This document shows, piece after piece, positions 51,257 through 58,912 of a DNA stretch of 62,544 nt. The position numbers and the translations under genes are program-made. The notes beneath the pieces are model-generated. The model had not been told where the DNA came from, searched no databases, and saw only the letters and a program-made list of their open reading frames with translations. Source of the stretch: Synechococcus sp. CS-1331 (GTDB taxonomy: Bacteria > Cyanobacteriota > Cyanobacteriia > PCC-6307 > Cyanobiaceae); the NCBI GenBank assembly GCA_025127975.1, contig JAHLYQ010000008.1:1-62544 (forward strand), in the 5' to 3' direction. How positions within the stretch are numbered: the stretch's first letter is position 1; each line of letters opens with the position of its first letter.

Positions 51257-51716
51257 GGGGTACGGGGTTCGAGGCCAGCAGCTGCCGGCCCCGGGCCACC
51301 AGCGCCGCAACCGCAACCGGATCGGCAGGGGGGCGCTCACCCCGCTCCACCGCCCGGTAGTGATCCGCCACCGACCAGGCGGCGGTGTGGGGATCGGCAC
51401 CAAAGCGGGGAATCAGGTGCAGGTGGAGATGGGGTGCCCCCTCGCCGAAGGCGATCGCGTAGACCCGCTCGCAGCCCGTCAGCTCCCTCACAAGGGCACT
51501 GGCCCACTGCACCGCTGGCCCCCAGGCCGAGGCCTCGGCGGCCGTGAAATCAGCCGGCCCGCCAAGGTGACGAACGCTGTCAAGCAGCAGCCAGCCGGCC
51601 AGCGGCGCGGGATCGGGATGGTGGCGCAACAACCAGAGGCCACCCCGAGCGAGTTCGTAGGAGCCGGCGGCGCAAACCTGCCGGTGGAGATGGCAGATGG
51701 CACAGATTTCGACCAT
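51231..51716 (-). CDS. HIT-family protein
   Basis: This 161-residue protein has the histidine triad PHLHLHLIPRF (H-x-H-x-H) at about residues 104-114. It begins with a CxxC pair (MVEICAICHLHRQVC) that could bind zinc. GWLLLDSVRHLGGPADFTAA is the usual position of the substrate strand. HIT proteins are nucleotide hydrolases or transferases; the substrate is unknown. The ATG at 51716 gives the family architecture. The 3' end overlaps the start of the frameshifted small gene. Confidence 0.85.
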   Translation of the reverse strand: MVEICAICHLHRQVCAAGSYELARGGLWLLRHHPDPAPLAGWLLLDSVRHLGGPADFTAAEASAWGPAVQWASALVRELTGCERVYAIAFGEGAPHLHLHLIPRFGADPHTAAWSVADHYRAVERGERPPADPVAVAALVARGRQLLASNPVPHGCHSPHS

Positions 51717-51843
51717 GGCTGGGCAGGCTGCTGACGACCCAATCTCCCAGCAAGCTTGCGGCGAAGTCGACGGCGCCCCCCCGGCTGAGGGTGAGAAATA
51801 AGGAGAAGATCCACCCGCCAGCAGACACTTAACTGGGCCAGGG

Positions 51844-51863
51844 GAACCAAACAGCCGCACCTC
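51844..51863 (-). pseudogene. relic of an MNT nucleotidyltransferase
   Basis: On the minus strand this stretch reads GAGGTGCGGCTGTTTGGTTC (encoding EVRLFGS). The intact nucleotidyltransferase has GAGGTGCGCTTGTTTGGTTC at 52546-52565, 18 of 20 bases the same, at its glycine-serine motif. Homology decays quickly on both sides, so only a scrap remains. It lies between the HIT gene and yjbQ. Confidence 0.4.
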
Positions 51864-51906
51864 AGCCTCCATGGAGCAGCCTGTGGCTTTGCAGCCCCCT
51901 GAGCGC

Positions 51907-52359
51907 TCACTCCCCAAGCAGGTGACAGGCGATCCGGCGCTGTTGGGGTGAAGCCCGGTGCTCCCAGAGATAGACGGCTTGCCAGGTGCCGAGCACGAGG
52001 CGGCCACGGTCGAAGCTGAGCTGCAGGCTGGTGGTGGTGAGGGCCGTGCGGATGTGGGCCGGCATGTCGTCGGGGCCCTCGTCGTCGTGGACGTAAGGCC
52101 GCAGCTCGCCGCGGCCGCTGATCGGCCGCACCCCCTCCTGCGGCACCAGGGCCCGCAAATAGGCCGCCAGATCCTCCAGCACCCGCGGGTCGGCGTTCTC
52201 ATTCACCGTGAGCGAGCAGCTGGTATGGAGACAGACCAGGGTCGCCAGCCCCTGCTGCAAGCCGCTGGCGGCGATCTCGGCGTCGAGAGCGGCGGTGATG
52301 TTGATGAAGCCTTCGCCGCGGGTGGCGAGGCTGAGCATCTGCAGGTGTTGACGCAGCAC
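51907..52359 (-). CDS. YjbQ/UPF0047 family protein
   Basis: This 150-residue protein begins MLRQHLQMLSLATRGEGFIN and has LVCLHTSCSLTVNENADPRV, YVHDDEGPDDMPAHIRTALT and GRLVLGTWQAVYLWEHRASP, all conserved in the UPF0047 family. Members have been linked to a secondary thiamine-phosphate synthase activity; the conserved His, Cys and Asp residues are present. The start is the GTG at 52359. A second, broken copy of its 5' end lies 1.2 kb away. Confidence 0.9.
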   Translation of the reverse strand: MLRQHLQMLSLATRGEGFINITAALDAEIAASGLQQGLATLVCLHTSCSLTVNENADPRVLEDLAAYLRALVPQEGVRPISGRGELRPYVHDDEGPDDMPAHIRTALTTTSLQLSFDRGRLVLGTWQAVYLWEHRASPQQRRIACHLLGE

Positions 52360-52391
52360 GGGCCTGCTCCTCTGGGCACCCTGCCTAGCAT
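52247..52391. repeat. 145-bp repeat, copy 1 (yjbQ 5' end and upstream DNA)
   Basis: This block is repeated at 53490-53634 with 143 of 145 bases identical by my reading and no gaps, in the same orientation. It covers the first 38 codons of yjbQ and 32 bases upstream of the start. Confidence 0.9.
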
Positions 52392-52464
52392 CTGGGAGGG
52401 TGCCCAGAGTTGAGGCGGCGGCTCAGGGCAAGACGGAATCATCTCGGCCCAGCAGAATGAGCGC

Positions 52465-52812
52465 ATGGTCCCATCAGCAGCACGACCAATCGACCAGCGG
52501 CTTGCCTCAATGGCCGCTCACATCCGCCTGCTCATCCCGGCAGCAGAGGTGCGCTTGTTTGGTTCGCGCGCCCGCGGTCAGGCTCGCCCGGATTCGGATA
52601 TCGACCTGCTAATCACCGCACCGGATGCCTGGCTGGCCCAGCGCGACCGCTTTGCCTTGCTGGCTGAGCTGTGGGGTGCCGTGGCCCAGCCCGATCTGTC
52701 GGTCGACCTGGTGCTCCACTCCAGCAGTGAAGCCAGCATTCGCGCTCAGGAGCCCGGCTCGGTCGTGCATGAGGCCTTCAGCAACGGCGTGCTGCTCGAT
52801 GGCAAGCTCTGA
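52465..52812 (+). CDS. MNT-type nucleotidyltransferase (antitoxin of a HEPN/MNT pair)
   Basis: This 115-residue minimal nucleotidyltransferase has VRLFGSRARGQARPDSDIDL, which contains the GS-x-x-R-G and D-x-D-hydrophobic motifs that hold metal and nucleotide. A third Asp is in SVDLVLHS. In MNT/HEPN modules the MNT protein neutralises the HEPN toxin by adding AMP to it. The start is the ATG at 52465. It overlaps the HEPN gene by 14 bases. Confidence 0.88.
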   Translation: MVPSAARPIDQRLASMAAHIRLLIPAAEVRLFGSRARGQARPDSDIDLLITAPDAWLAQRDRFALLAELWGAVAQPDLSVDLVLHSSSEASIRAQEPGSVVHEAFSNGVLLDGKL

Positions 52813-53173
52813 AGCGGCTCGCCTGCTCAGGATTGCCCGCCGCGATCTGAATATGGCGCGCCGACTCCTTGATCCCGAAGTGGAGGAGGCGAGTTGGGGG
52901 TGGGCAGCCCAGCAATGCCTGGAGAAAACCCTGAAGGCCTGGCTGCGGAGCACGGGCGTGAAGCCGCCAGCAACCCATGACATTGCCCGATTACTCCTGT
53001 TGTTGGAGCTGGCCGGTATCGACACTACCGATCTCTTGCCTCTACGCGCCTTCACCACCTTTGCGGTGCAATGCCGCTACGACGATGAACCTGAGGAGCT
53101 CAGCCTCGATCGACCCCAGTGGTGCAACCGGGCTGAAGCGCTGATAGATCAAGTGCAGAAGCTGATCGAGTGA
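52799..53173 (+). CDS. HEPN-domain protein (toxin of a HEPN/MNT pair)
   Basis: This 124-residue helical protein begins MASSEAARLLRIARRDLNMA and has EASWGWAAQQCLEKTLKAWL and PPATHDIARLLLLLELAG. The W-x-x-A-x-Q-C-x-E-K-x-L-K-A block and T-H-D-I motif are typical of HEPN partners of MNT proteins. Many HEPN toxins are RNases with an R-x4-6-H motif; here no clear R-x4-6-H is seen around the T-H-D-I histidine, so activity is uncertain. The start at 52799 is inside the MNT gene. Confidence 0.82.
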   Translation: MASSEAARLLRIARRDLNMARRLLDPEVEEASWGWAAQQCLEKTLKAWLRSTGVKPPATHDIARLLLLLELAGIDTTDLLPLRAFTTFAVQCRYDDEPEELSLDRPQWCNRAEALIDQVQKLIE

Positions 53174-53201
53174 ACTGCGACTCAGATCTAAGCATGTCCG
53201 G

Positions 53202-53230
53202 TGTGAACTACGTAGGCGCGCTGTTATAAT
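53202..53230 (+). promoter_or_regulatory. possible orphan promoter
   Basis: A perfect TATAAT (53225-53230) lies 17 bases after TGTGAA (53202-53207, a weak match to TTGACA). No gene starts in the next 490 bases on this strand. It could drive a small RNA, or be chance in AT-richer sequence. Confidence 0.25.
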
Positions 53231-53446
53231 TAGACTTTGGATGTTACCCGTAGCTGGTGGTGTAGAGGAGATTCAGGGGTCGTTTTGTTCAAATCGATTC
53301 AAAAACCAACCCAGCAACTCCGGTAGCCAAGAAGAGTTGGCCCTACTACTCCCCAATCAGATGGCCAGCGATTCGGCGGTGCTGGGGGATTACCCGATGT
53401 TCCCGCAGGCAAATCTCTTGCCATACCCATAGGCTTTTCTCCACGC
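53231..53446. other. AT-richer gap without a recognisable gene
   Basis: No domain or confident reading frame was found. A minus-strand frame (53299 onward) reads ERGEKPMGMARDLPAGTSGN and similar, but it runs on into the yjbQ relic out of frame and is not supported as a gene. Confidence 0.4.
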
Positions 53447-53602
53447 TCAACGTAATTGTCTGAGCACCAGGGCCCACAGATAGGCCGCAAGCCCCTGCTG
53501 CAAGCCGCTGGCGGCGATCTCGGCGTCGAGAGCGGCGGTGATGTTGATGAAGCCTTCGCCGCGGGTGGCGAGGCTGAGCTTCTGTAGGTGTTGACGCAGC
53601 AC
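53447..53602 (-). pseudogene. truncated yjbQ copy
   Basis: From a GTG at 53602, the frame repeats the first 32 or so residues of YjbQ almost exactly (MLSLATRGEGFINITAALDA, then EIAASGLQQGL), skips 26 codons in frame, and continues AAYLWALVLRQLR to a stop. The real protein has AAYLRALVPQEGVRP at that place and about 70 further residues. The copy therefore lacks the conserved TSCSLTVNE region and the C-terminal half. Confidence 0.85.
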
Positions 53603-53634
53603 GGGCCTGCTCCTCTGGGCACCCTGCCTAGCAT
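53490..53634. repeat. 145-bp repeat, copy 2
   Basis: This is the second copy of the block at 52247-52391. The only differences I see are two bases in the codons just after the start. To its left, 53464-53490 resembles 52143-52169 with three mismatches, showing the internal 78-bp deletion. Confidence 0.9.
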
Positions 53635-53730
53635 GAGCCCAGCCAACGCCGTTCCGATGCGGGTTCCCCTGCACAATTCCCTGCTGCTGCTTGCTCTGAG
53701 CCACGGCAGGGCCTGCCGCAATAAGTCTTG

Positions 53731-54177
53731 ATGCCGGAAACACTTATTGCGGCATCGTCCACGGCTACGCCAGGCCTCACGCTGCTCTACGACGGCGGCT
53801 GCCCGCTCTGCTTGCGGGAGGTGCGGTTTCTGGGGGCGCGCGATCAGCGCCTCCACGCCGCATCGCCGCGGCTCACCTTCGTCGACATCGACGCCCCGGA
53901 CTACGACCCCGGCGCCTACCGGGGCATCAGCTACCGCGAGGCGATGGGGCGCATCCACGCCATCACCGCCGAGGGGAAGGTGCTGCGCGATGTGGCCGTA
54001 TTTCGGGAGGCCTACAGGCTGGTTGGCCTGGGCTGGCTGTATGCCCCCACCGCCTGGCCGCTACTGGGTCCGCTGGTGGAGCAGGCCTACGCCCTCTGGG
54101 CCGGCTGGCGCCTGCGCCTCACCGGACGGCCCAGCCTCGACCAGCTCTGCCAGCAGCGCTGCCACCTGCCCGAATGA
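53731..54177 (+). CDS. DCC-family thiol-disulphide oxidoreductase-like protein (DUF393)
   Basis: This 148-residue protein has LTLLYDGGCPLCLREVRFLG with the D-x-x-C-x-x-C motif that names the family. TFVDIDAPDYDPGAYRGISY and GRIHAITAEGKVLRDVAVFR are also typical. The C-terminal half (LVGLGWLYAPTAWPLLGPLV) is hydrophobic and may associate with membranes. The start is the ATG at 53731; TTG 53728 is possible. Confidence 0.85.
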   Translation: MPETLIAASSTATPGLTLLYDGGCPLCLREVRFLGARDQRLHAASPRLTFVDIDAPDYDPGAYRGISYREAMGRIHAITAEGKVLRDVAVFREAYRLVGLGWLYAPTAWPLLGPLVEQAYALWAGWRLRLTGRPSLDQLCQQRCHLPE

Positions 54178-54358
54178 GCCCGAGGCGCATCTGCTGGGCC
54201 ATTTAGCCCGTGAACTTCATTGCAGATCGGCAGGAGTGGCCAGGATGGTGCCTTCGCGGGCCAATCAATCGGCCCTGGGACTTATTTTGTGGTGTTGCCT
54301 ACAGCAATGATGGCTACGCAGGGATCAGCTAGCCAGTGCTCCGCATCCCCCTGCCATC
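54178..54358. other. intergenic sequence, nothing recognised
   Basis: No conserved reading frame or structure was found between the DCC gene and the tandem repeat at 54359. Confidence 0.4.
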
Positions 54359-54406
54359 GATGCACTGGTCAATGCACTGGACGATGCACTGGTCAATGCA
54401 ATGGCT
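54359..54406. repeat. 24-bp unit repeated twice (12-bp sub-units)
   Basis: Two 24-base copies, each made of two 12-base units around ATGCACTGG (with TCA or ACG spacers; the last unit reads ATGCAATGG). It is not inside a gene. Confidence 0.85.
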
Positions 54407-54458
54407 GGAAGGGGGATCGCCCTTCCGCCTTAACACCCACCCATTGAACTCTGTCAGG

Positions 54459-54496
54459 TGTCATTGATTCTGTACAGCTGTACAGAATCAATGACA
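54459..54496. repeat. perfect 38-bp palindrome
   Basis: TGTCATTGATTCTGTACAG (54459-54477) is followed immediately by its exact reverse complement (54478-54496), with no loop. It lies 35 bases beyond the stop of the 63-residue minus-strand gene. There is no T-tract on the minus side, so it is not a classical terminator. Confidence 0.95.
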
Positions 54497-54531
54497 GTGC
54501 CAAAGCGCCTCCTTAACCGCATTGCGCGCAA

Positions 54532-54723
54532 TCACGCTGCCTGCTGCTGGCCGATGCGCTCCCACAGGTGCCGGTAGGCGTCGGTTTGCTCCTGCGTCCA
54601 AACCTTGAATTTGGTGCGGCGGCGGGCAGCAAAAGCCAGGTCATTGTGGTTTCTGGGCACCCGGTCGGTGTCGAGCCTCAACATCTTCAATGCAGAAACC
54701 GTGATCGGATCGAGCTTTGCCAT
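54532..54723 (-). CDS. small hypothetical protein
   Basis: This 63-residue basic protein begins MAKLDPITVSALKMLRLDTD and has FAARRRTKFKVWTQEQTDAY. No family was recognised. The ATG at 54723 is chosen because it starts the compact, charged sequence and has purine-rich DNA before it. Basic charge would allow nucleic-acid binding, but this is only a suggestion. Confidence 0.5.
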   Translation of the reverse strand: MAKLDPITVSALKMLRLDTDRVPRNHNDLAFAARRRTKFKVWTQEQTDAYRHLWERIGQQQAA

Positions 54724-54774
54724 CGCGCTGCCTCCTGGCTGGTGCGTTTCGCCCACCAAAGCGTCGGATCAGGC

Positions 54775-54796
54775 CTGCTTCAAGCATCTGAAGCAG
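54775..54796. repeat. 8-bp stem hairpin
   Basis: CTGCTTCA and TGAAGCAG flank a 6-base loop upstream of the 63-residue gene. No T-tract follows on either strand. The role is unknown. Confidence 0.5.
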
Positions 54797-54892
54797 ATCT
54801 GCAGCATGGTGATCACATCATTTGCGGAACATATGAGGGGCCGTCGGTAGGTCTCCCTCCGTAGCATCAGATCACCCGCTTGCCAGCTCCCC

Positions 54893-55141
54893 ATGCCAGC
54901 CCGTCGCGTACTGCTTTCCCTTCTTGTTGTGATCCCTGGCTTGGCCTGGAGTTCGCCGCCAGCCCAGGCCCAGCGCCAGGTGCCCAAGATCGGCAACATC
55001 TGCCCCCTGGGCTACGTGGACATGCTCAACGGCAAGTGCAGCACCCTCGGCCTGATGACCTACACGGTTCAACCCACCAAAGGAGAAGCCTGCCCCGAGG
55101 GCTGGATGAACGTGGGCGGTGGCTACTGCCGCAAGAAGTGA
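54893..55141 (+). CDS. small exported protein with two Cys-Pro-Gly repeats
   Basis: This 82-residue protein has a signal peptide (RRVLLSLLVVIPGLAWSSPP then AQAQ). The mature part has two similar units, ICPLGYVDMLNGKC and ACPEGWMNVGGGYC, each C-P-x-G-aromatic-x8-C, so two local disulphides are likely. It ends in CRKK. Function is unknown. Confidence 0.72.
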   Translation: MPARRVLLSLLVVIPGLAWSSPPAQAQRQVPKIGNICPLGYVDMLNGKCSTLGLMTYTVQPTKGEACPEGWMNVGGGYCRKK

Positions 55142-55175
55142 GCCCTCCAACAGACCCCACAGCGGCACCAAGGGC

Positions 55176-56732
55176 TCAGCCCAGATCCAGGCCCAATTGC
55201 TCCATCCCGGATGACAGGCCCCCGGAAGACATGCCCACGGATTGGCGGCGGCTGGCCCGGAGGCCCGAGCGCCGCGAGCCATGGCGCTGCTGAATCGCAG
55301 CGGCCGTGGCGGCAAATCCCTGCTGGTGCCGCAGGGCCCAGAGCCGCTCGCGGGCCGCGGCCGCCGCAGAGGCCCAGTCGACAATCGGTTGGGGATAGTC
55401 GGCGCCAAGCGCCCAGCCCAGCTGCTCCTGGGTGGCCCCATCCATCAGCCAGGGTTGGTGCAGAAACACCGCAGGCACGGCCGCCAGCTCGGGCAGCCAG
55501 CGGCGAATGAACAGGCCATCGGGATCGTGATCGACGCCCTGCTTGATCGGGTTGTAGATGCGGATCGTATTGATGCCGGTGGTGCCCGACTGCATCTGGC
55601 ACTGGCTCCAGTGGATTCCCGGTTCGTAATCGACGAATAGCCGGGCCAGGTGCAAACCGCTGTCGCGCCAGGGCAGCCAGAGCTGGTAGCTGGCCACCGA
55701 CACCAACATGGCCCGCATGCGGAAGTTGAGCCAACCGGTGGCGATCAGGGCCCGCATGCAGGCATCCACAAAGGGCAGGCCCGTCCGCCCTGCGGCCCAG
55801 GCCGCCAAGCGCTCGTCGCTGCCCGGGCCATCCCGCTCGCGCAGGCCCGCGGTGAGGGGATGGAGCTCCTGAAACTCCAGACTCGGCTGGCTCTCCAGCT
55901 TCTGGATGAAGTGGCAGTGCCAGTGCAGGCGCTCATCGAAGCGTTGCAGGGCCCGGCGCCAGGAGACCGCCGTGAGCCCCTGGCGCCGCTGGCGATTCCC
56001 CTGCACCACCTCCCGCAGCGACAGGGTGCCCCAGCTCAGGTGGGGAGAGAGCCGCGAACAGCTGGCAAAGGCCGTGTTCGGACTCGATAGGCCGCTCTGG
56101 TAGGTGCGACTGCGCCGATCTAGAAAACTTTCCAGCAGCGCCAGCCCCTGGGGGCGGCCGCCAAGCTGGCGCCCCGGGCAGGGATCTGGCACCAGGGCGA
56201 GCTCCTCAGCGCTGGGAATGGCCCCGGGATCCAGGCCAGCCAAAGGCTCCAGGCGCTGAGGTGCCAGAGCGATCGGCTCGGCCATGCGCTCCTCCCACCG
56301 GCGCGACCAACCCTGGCGCTGCGCCAGGCGACGGCTGACCCCGAACTGGGGGATCTCGTGCCACTCGATGGCGTGCTGCCGGGCCCAGGCCGCGACCCGC
56401 AGGTCGCGGGCGTAGGTCCAGCCATTGCCGGTTTCCTGATGACTCCAGAGGCCGCCGATGCCGAACTGACGCCGGGCCCGCTCGAGTACCTGCTCCACGA
56501 CACCGACCCGCACCACCAGGGGTTGGCCCAGGCGGGCCAGGGCAGCGCGGAGCTCCAGCAAACTTTCGCGGCAGAACAGCCATTGGCGCGCCGAACTGTC
56601 GGGCTGCTGCCAGTACTCGGGCTCCACCACATAGAGGGGCAGCAGGGCTCCGTGCCGGCTGGCCTCCAGCAGGGGGAGGTGATCTGCAGGGCGCAGATCC
56701 CGCTTGAACCACACAACCTGGAGGGGGCCCAT
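55176..56732 (-). CDS. DNA photolyase / cryptochrome family protein
   Basis: This 518-residue flavoprotein begins LQVVWFKRDLRPADHLPLLE, the N-terminal antenna-pigment domain of photolyases. The FAD-binding part has RTYQSGLSSPNTAFASCSRL, SPHLSWGTLSLREVVQGN, GRTGLPFVDACMRALIATGW, LNFRMRAMLVSVASYQL and HWSQCQMQSGTTGINTIRIY. It would repair UV-made pyrimidine dimers or act as a blue-light sensor; the exact class is not fixed. The last 40 residues form a Ser/Gly-rich tail. Confidence 0.88.
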   Translation of the reverse strand: MGPLQVVWFKRDLRPADHLPLLEASRHGALLPLYVVEPEYWQQPDSSARQWLFCRESLLELRAALARLGQPLVVRVGVVEQVLERARRQFGIGGLWSHQETGNGWTYARDLRVAAWARQHAIEWHEIPQFGVSRRLAQRQGWSRRWEERMAEPIALAPQRLEPLAGLDPGAIPSAEELALVPDPCPGRQLGGRPQGLALLESFLDRRSRTYQSGLSSPNTAFASCSRLSPHLSWGTLSLREVVQGNRQRRQGLTAVSWRRALQRFDERLHWHCHFIQKLESQPSLEFQELHPLTAGLRERDGPGSDERLAAWAAGRTGLPFVDACMRALIATGWLNFRMRAMLVSVASYQLWLPWRDSGLHLARLFVDYEPGIHWSQCQMQSGTTGINTIRIYNPIKQGVDHDPDGLFIRRWLPELAAVPAVFLHQPWLMDGATQEQLGWALGADYPQPIVDWASAAAAARERLWALRHQQGFAATAAAIQQRHGSRRSGLRASRRQSVGMSSGGLSSGMEQLGLDLG

Positions 56733-56875
56733 GGGCTAGCGCAGAGGTTCGCCGCTGTACAGCATCCTCCATTTGGGCCGCTGCCGTGCAAGCCTCCGTG
56801 GGGGCCGGGACCATGCAGGTAAGACTGGGAGCCCTGGAGCTTCCTGGCCCCTACCTGAGCAGCTAGACCAACGCC

Positions 56876-57310
56876 ATGGGAACCCTTCTCCAACCCTTGC
56901 TGCTGATCGTCAGCCTGGCCCTGTTCCACCTGGTAGGCCCGGTGCCGCCTGAGCTGGGGGTGCACGACGGCTTCCTGTCGCCCTGTCCGTCTCCGGCCCA
57001 CTGCGCCCGGGCCGACTGGGAGGTGAGCGATCCGGAAGCCGCATTCGCCCGCCTGGTGACCGTGGTGCAGGCCATGCCCCGAACCACATTGGTGGAGCAA
57101 GGCGATGGCTACCTGCATGCCACCGCCAGCAGCGCCCTGTTTGGCTTTGTCGACGACCTGGAGCTCTATGCAGACCAGGCCCGGGGCCAGCTGCAGGCCA
57201 GGTCGGTATCCCGCAGCGGGGATTCCGATCTGGGGGTGAATGGTCGCCGGCTTGCGAGCCTGGAACAGGCCCTTAACCAGGCCATTGACGAAGCCCTTGC
57301 ACAGCCCTAA
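56876..57310 (+). CDS. DUF1499 protein, probably membrane-anchored
   Basis: This 144-residue protein has an N-terminal hydrophobic segment (LLQPLLLIVSLALFHLVG). The DUF1499 domain follows: LSPCPSPAHCARADWEVSD, then VVQAMPRTTLVEQGDGYLHA and SSALFGFVDDLELYAD, with the paired Cys. Function is unknown. It converges on the GH57 gene with a 4-base overlap. Confidence 0.82.
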   Translation: MGTLLQPLLLIVSLALFHLVGPVPPELGVHDGFLSPCPSPAHCARADWEVSDPEAAFARLVTVVQAMPRTTLVEQGDGYLHATASSALFGFVDDLELYADQARGQLQARSVSRSGDSDLGVNGRRLASLEQALNQAIDEALAQP

Positions 57311-58779
57311 TTGCTGAGCAATTCCATGCCACGCCGGTGAATTTCTCTGGCGTAGTCGGTCCAGGTGCCCTGGCCCCAGTAGCGAAAGCAGCTTGTTTGC
57401 AGCAGCAGCAGGTGCAGCAGGCACTGCTGGTAGGCCGGGGTTTGGGTCAGGGCAGGGTCGGCCGCCACCAGGGGGTCGTAATGCCTGTGGAAGCGGGCGC
57501 TCAGCTGGTTGATCGGCTCGAGCACGTTGGCGTATCCCTCCACCCAGCTGAGGTTGTTGGTCCAGGAAGCCCCGGCCATTGAGAAGGAGGGATCGGCGGC
57601 CTGGAGCTGGGCAATGGCGGCCTGAACCGCTGCAGCATCGGGCGGTTCGGCGCTGCCCTGGGGCTCGAGCAGCGGCCAGAGCTTGTGCTGCTGCACCGCC
57701 TGAATCACCGGGAAGGCGGAGCTGTTCACCCCTGCCCCCTCGAGCAACTCCAGGTACTCGCTGCCATTGATCGCCACTGTTTTGCTTGCCTCAGCCGTTT
57801 TGCTGGCGATGCGCTGGTGGGCCTGGATGAAAGCAGCAGGGAATTCGTTCATCATCACGCCGCCATTTTCTCCGTCGGCGATTTGACACACCAACGCCGG
57901 AATGGAGCCGGCGCCCAGGGGCTGGCGGCCAAGGCCAAGGGCCTCGTAGCAGGGCTGCATCTGACCCACCAGCTTGGTATCGGAGCCCTGGGTTTTGATC
58001 AGGGCGGTGATGCTCACCGTGTCGCCGCTGGAGTTGCGGGCCACCAGGCGGTTGGGGATCAGGGTTTGCTCCCGACTGAGGCTGGAGCCATCGGGATTTT
58101 CAACGCTGTGCTCCTGCACCAGCAACCAGCGGTAGCCACACTCCCCCAGGGCCTTGACAAGGGCATAGAGGGTGTCGGGGTGGTTGGGCAGGTGCATCTC
58201 CGGCGGCGAAAAACCCTTCACCCGTTGCAGGGCCTCGGGGCCAAACAGGGCCGCGAAATGGTGCTGCCAGGCCAGGATCTGCAACTTGAGATCGGGGATC
58301 GGCGTGGAGGGGGCCACCGCATGACTCCAGAAGGTGCCGAGCCACTCCACGTGGGGCTGCAGGCTCGGATCGCAGGCGAGGGTTTTAAGGGCGCCAAGGA
58401 TGTCCTGGCGGCCCATCTGCTCGAAACCCCAAAGCAAATTGCCCGAATAATCGAGCATGATTCGGGGATTGCAGCCCTCGCCAATCAGCTGGGGAATGAT
58501 CTCGGCAAGCCTTTTGTAGCAGTGGGCAAAGGCATCGGCGTTGTGGTTATCACCCTCTCCCGGGTGCTCATACATGTATTGCAAATGGGAGATCAGCTCT
58601 CCGTTGGCCCCGGCTGGAATCGAGGGCTGATGCATGTGGAGCGCACAGGCAAAAGCTGAATGGATCTGCTCCAGCTGGAGATTGGAGTGGGGGGCAAACA
58701 CCGCTCCGGGCAGTTGCACCAAGGCAAGGATCTCCGCGTCATGGCCCGCGATCGAAGGGAGGCTGGGGCTGGGGGGCAT
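57307..58779 (-). CDS. glycoside hydrolase family 57 protein
   Basis: This 490-residue protein has the GH57 opening CALHMHQPSIPAGANGELIS, the HQP signature, and EWLGTFWSHAVAPSTPIPDL and GFSPPEMHLPNHPDTLYALV, the usual block around the catalytic Glu. VCQIADGENGGVMMNEFPAA is also typical. GH57 enzymes act on alpha-glucans as amylases, 4-alpha-glucanotransferases or branching enzymes. Together with glgA and glgB this suggests glycogen turnover. There is no signal peptide, so it is cytoplasmic. Confidence 0.88.
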   Translation of the reverse strand: MPPSPSLPSIAGHDAEILALVQLPGAVFAPHSNLQLEQIHSAFACALHMHQPSIPAGANGELISHLQYMYEHPGEGDNHNADAFAHCYKRLAEIIPQLIGEGCNPRIMLDYSGNLLWGFEQMGRQDILGALKTLACDPSLQPHVEWLGTFWSHAVAPSTPIPDLKLQILAWQHHFAALFGPEALQRVKGFSPPEMHLPNHPDTLYALVKALGECGYRWLLVQEHSVENPDGSSLSREQTLIPNRLVARNSSGDTVSITALIKTQGSDTKLVGQMQPCYEALGLGRQPLGAGSIPALVCQIADGENGGVMMNEFPAAFIQAHQRIASKTAEASKTVAINGSEYLELLEGAGVNSSAFPVIQAVQQHKLWPLLEPQGSAEPPDAAAVQAAIAQLQAADPSFSMAGASWTNNLSWVEGYANVLEPINQLSARFHRHYDPLVAADPALTQTPAYQQCLLHLLLLQTSCFRYWGQGTWTDYAREIHRRGMELLSN

Positions 58780-58912
58780 GGTGGGGGTTGGGGGAGGTCA
58801 GCTTGCGACAGGGGGGATCTTCACCCTGCTGTTGGGCCCCACTGGCGTTACCTTGCTAAGGCTGATATTTGCGATCCTGCCCTGGTGGGTGACCCAGCGC
58901 GCTGCCGATCCG

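Noticed and set aside
53299..53446. minus-strand frame reading ERGEKPMGMARDL and onward
   Set aside because: It joins the yjbQ relic out of frame, has no start of its own and no recognised family.
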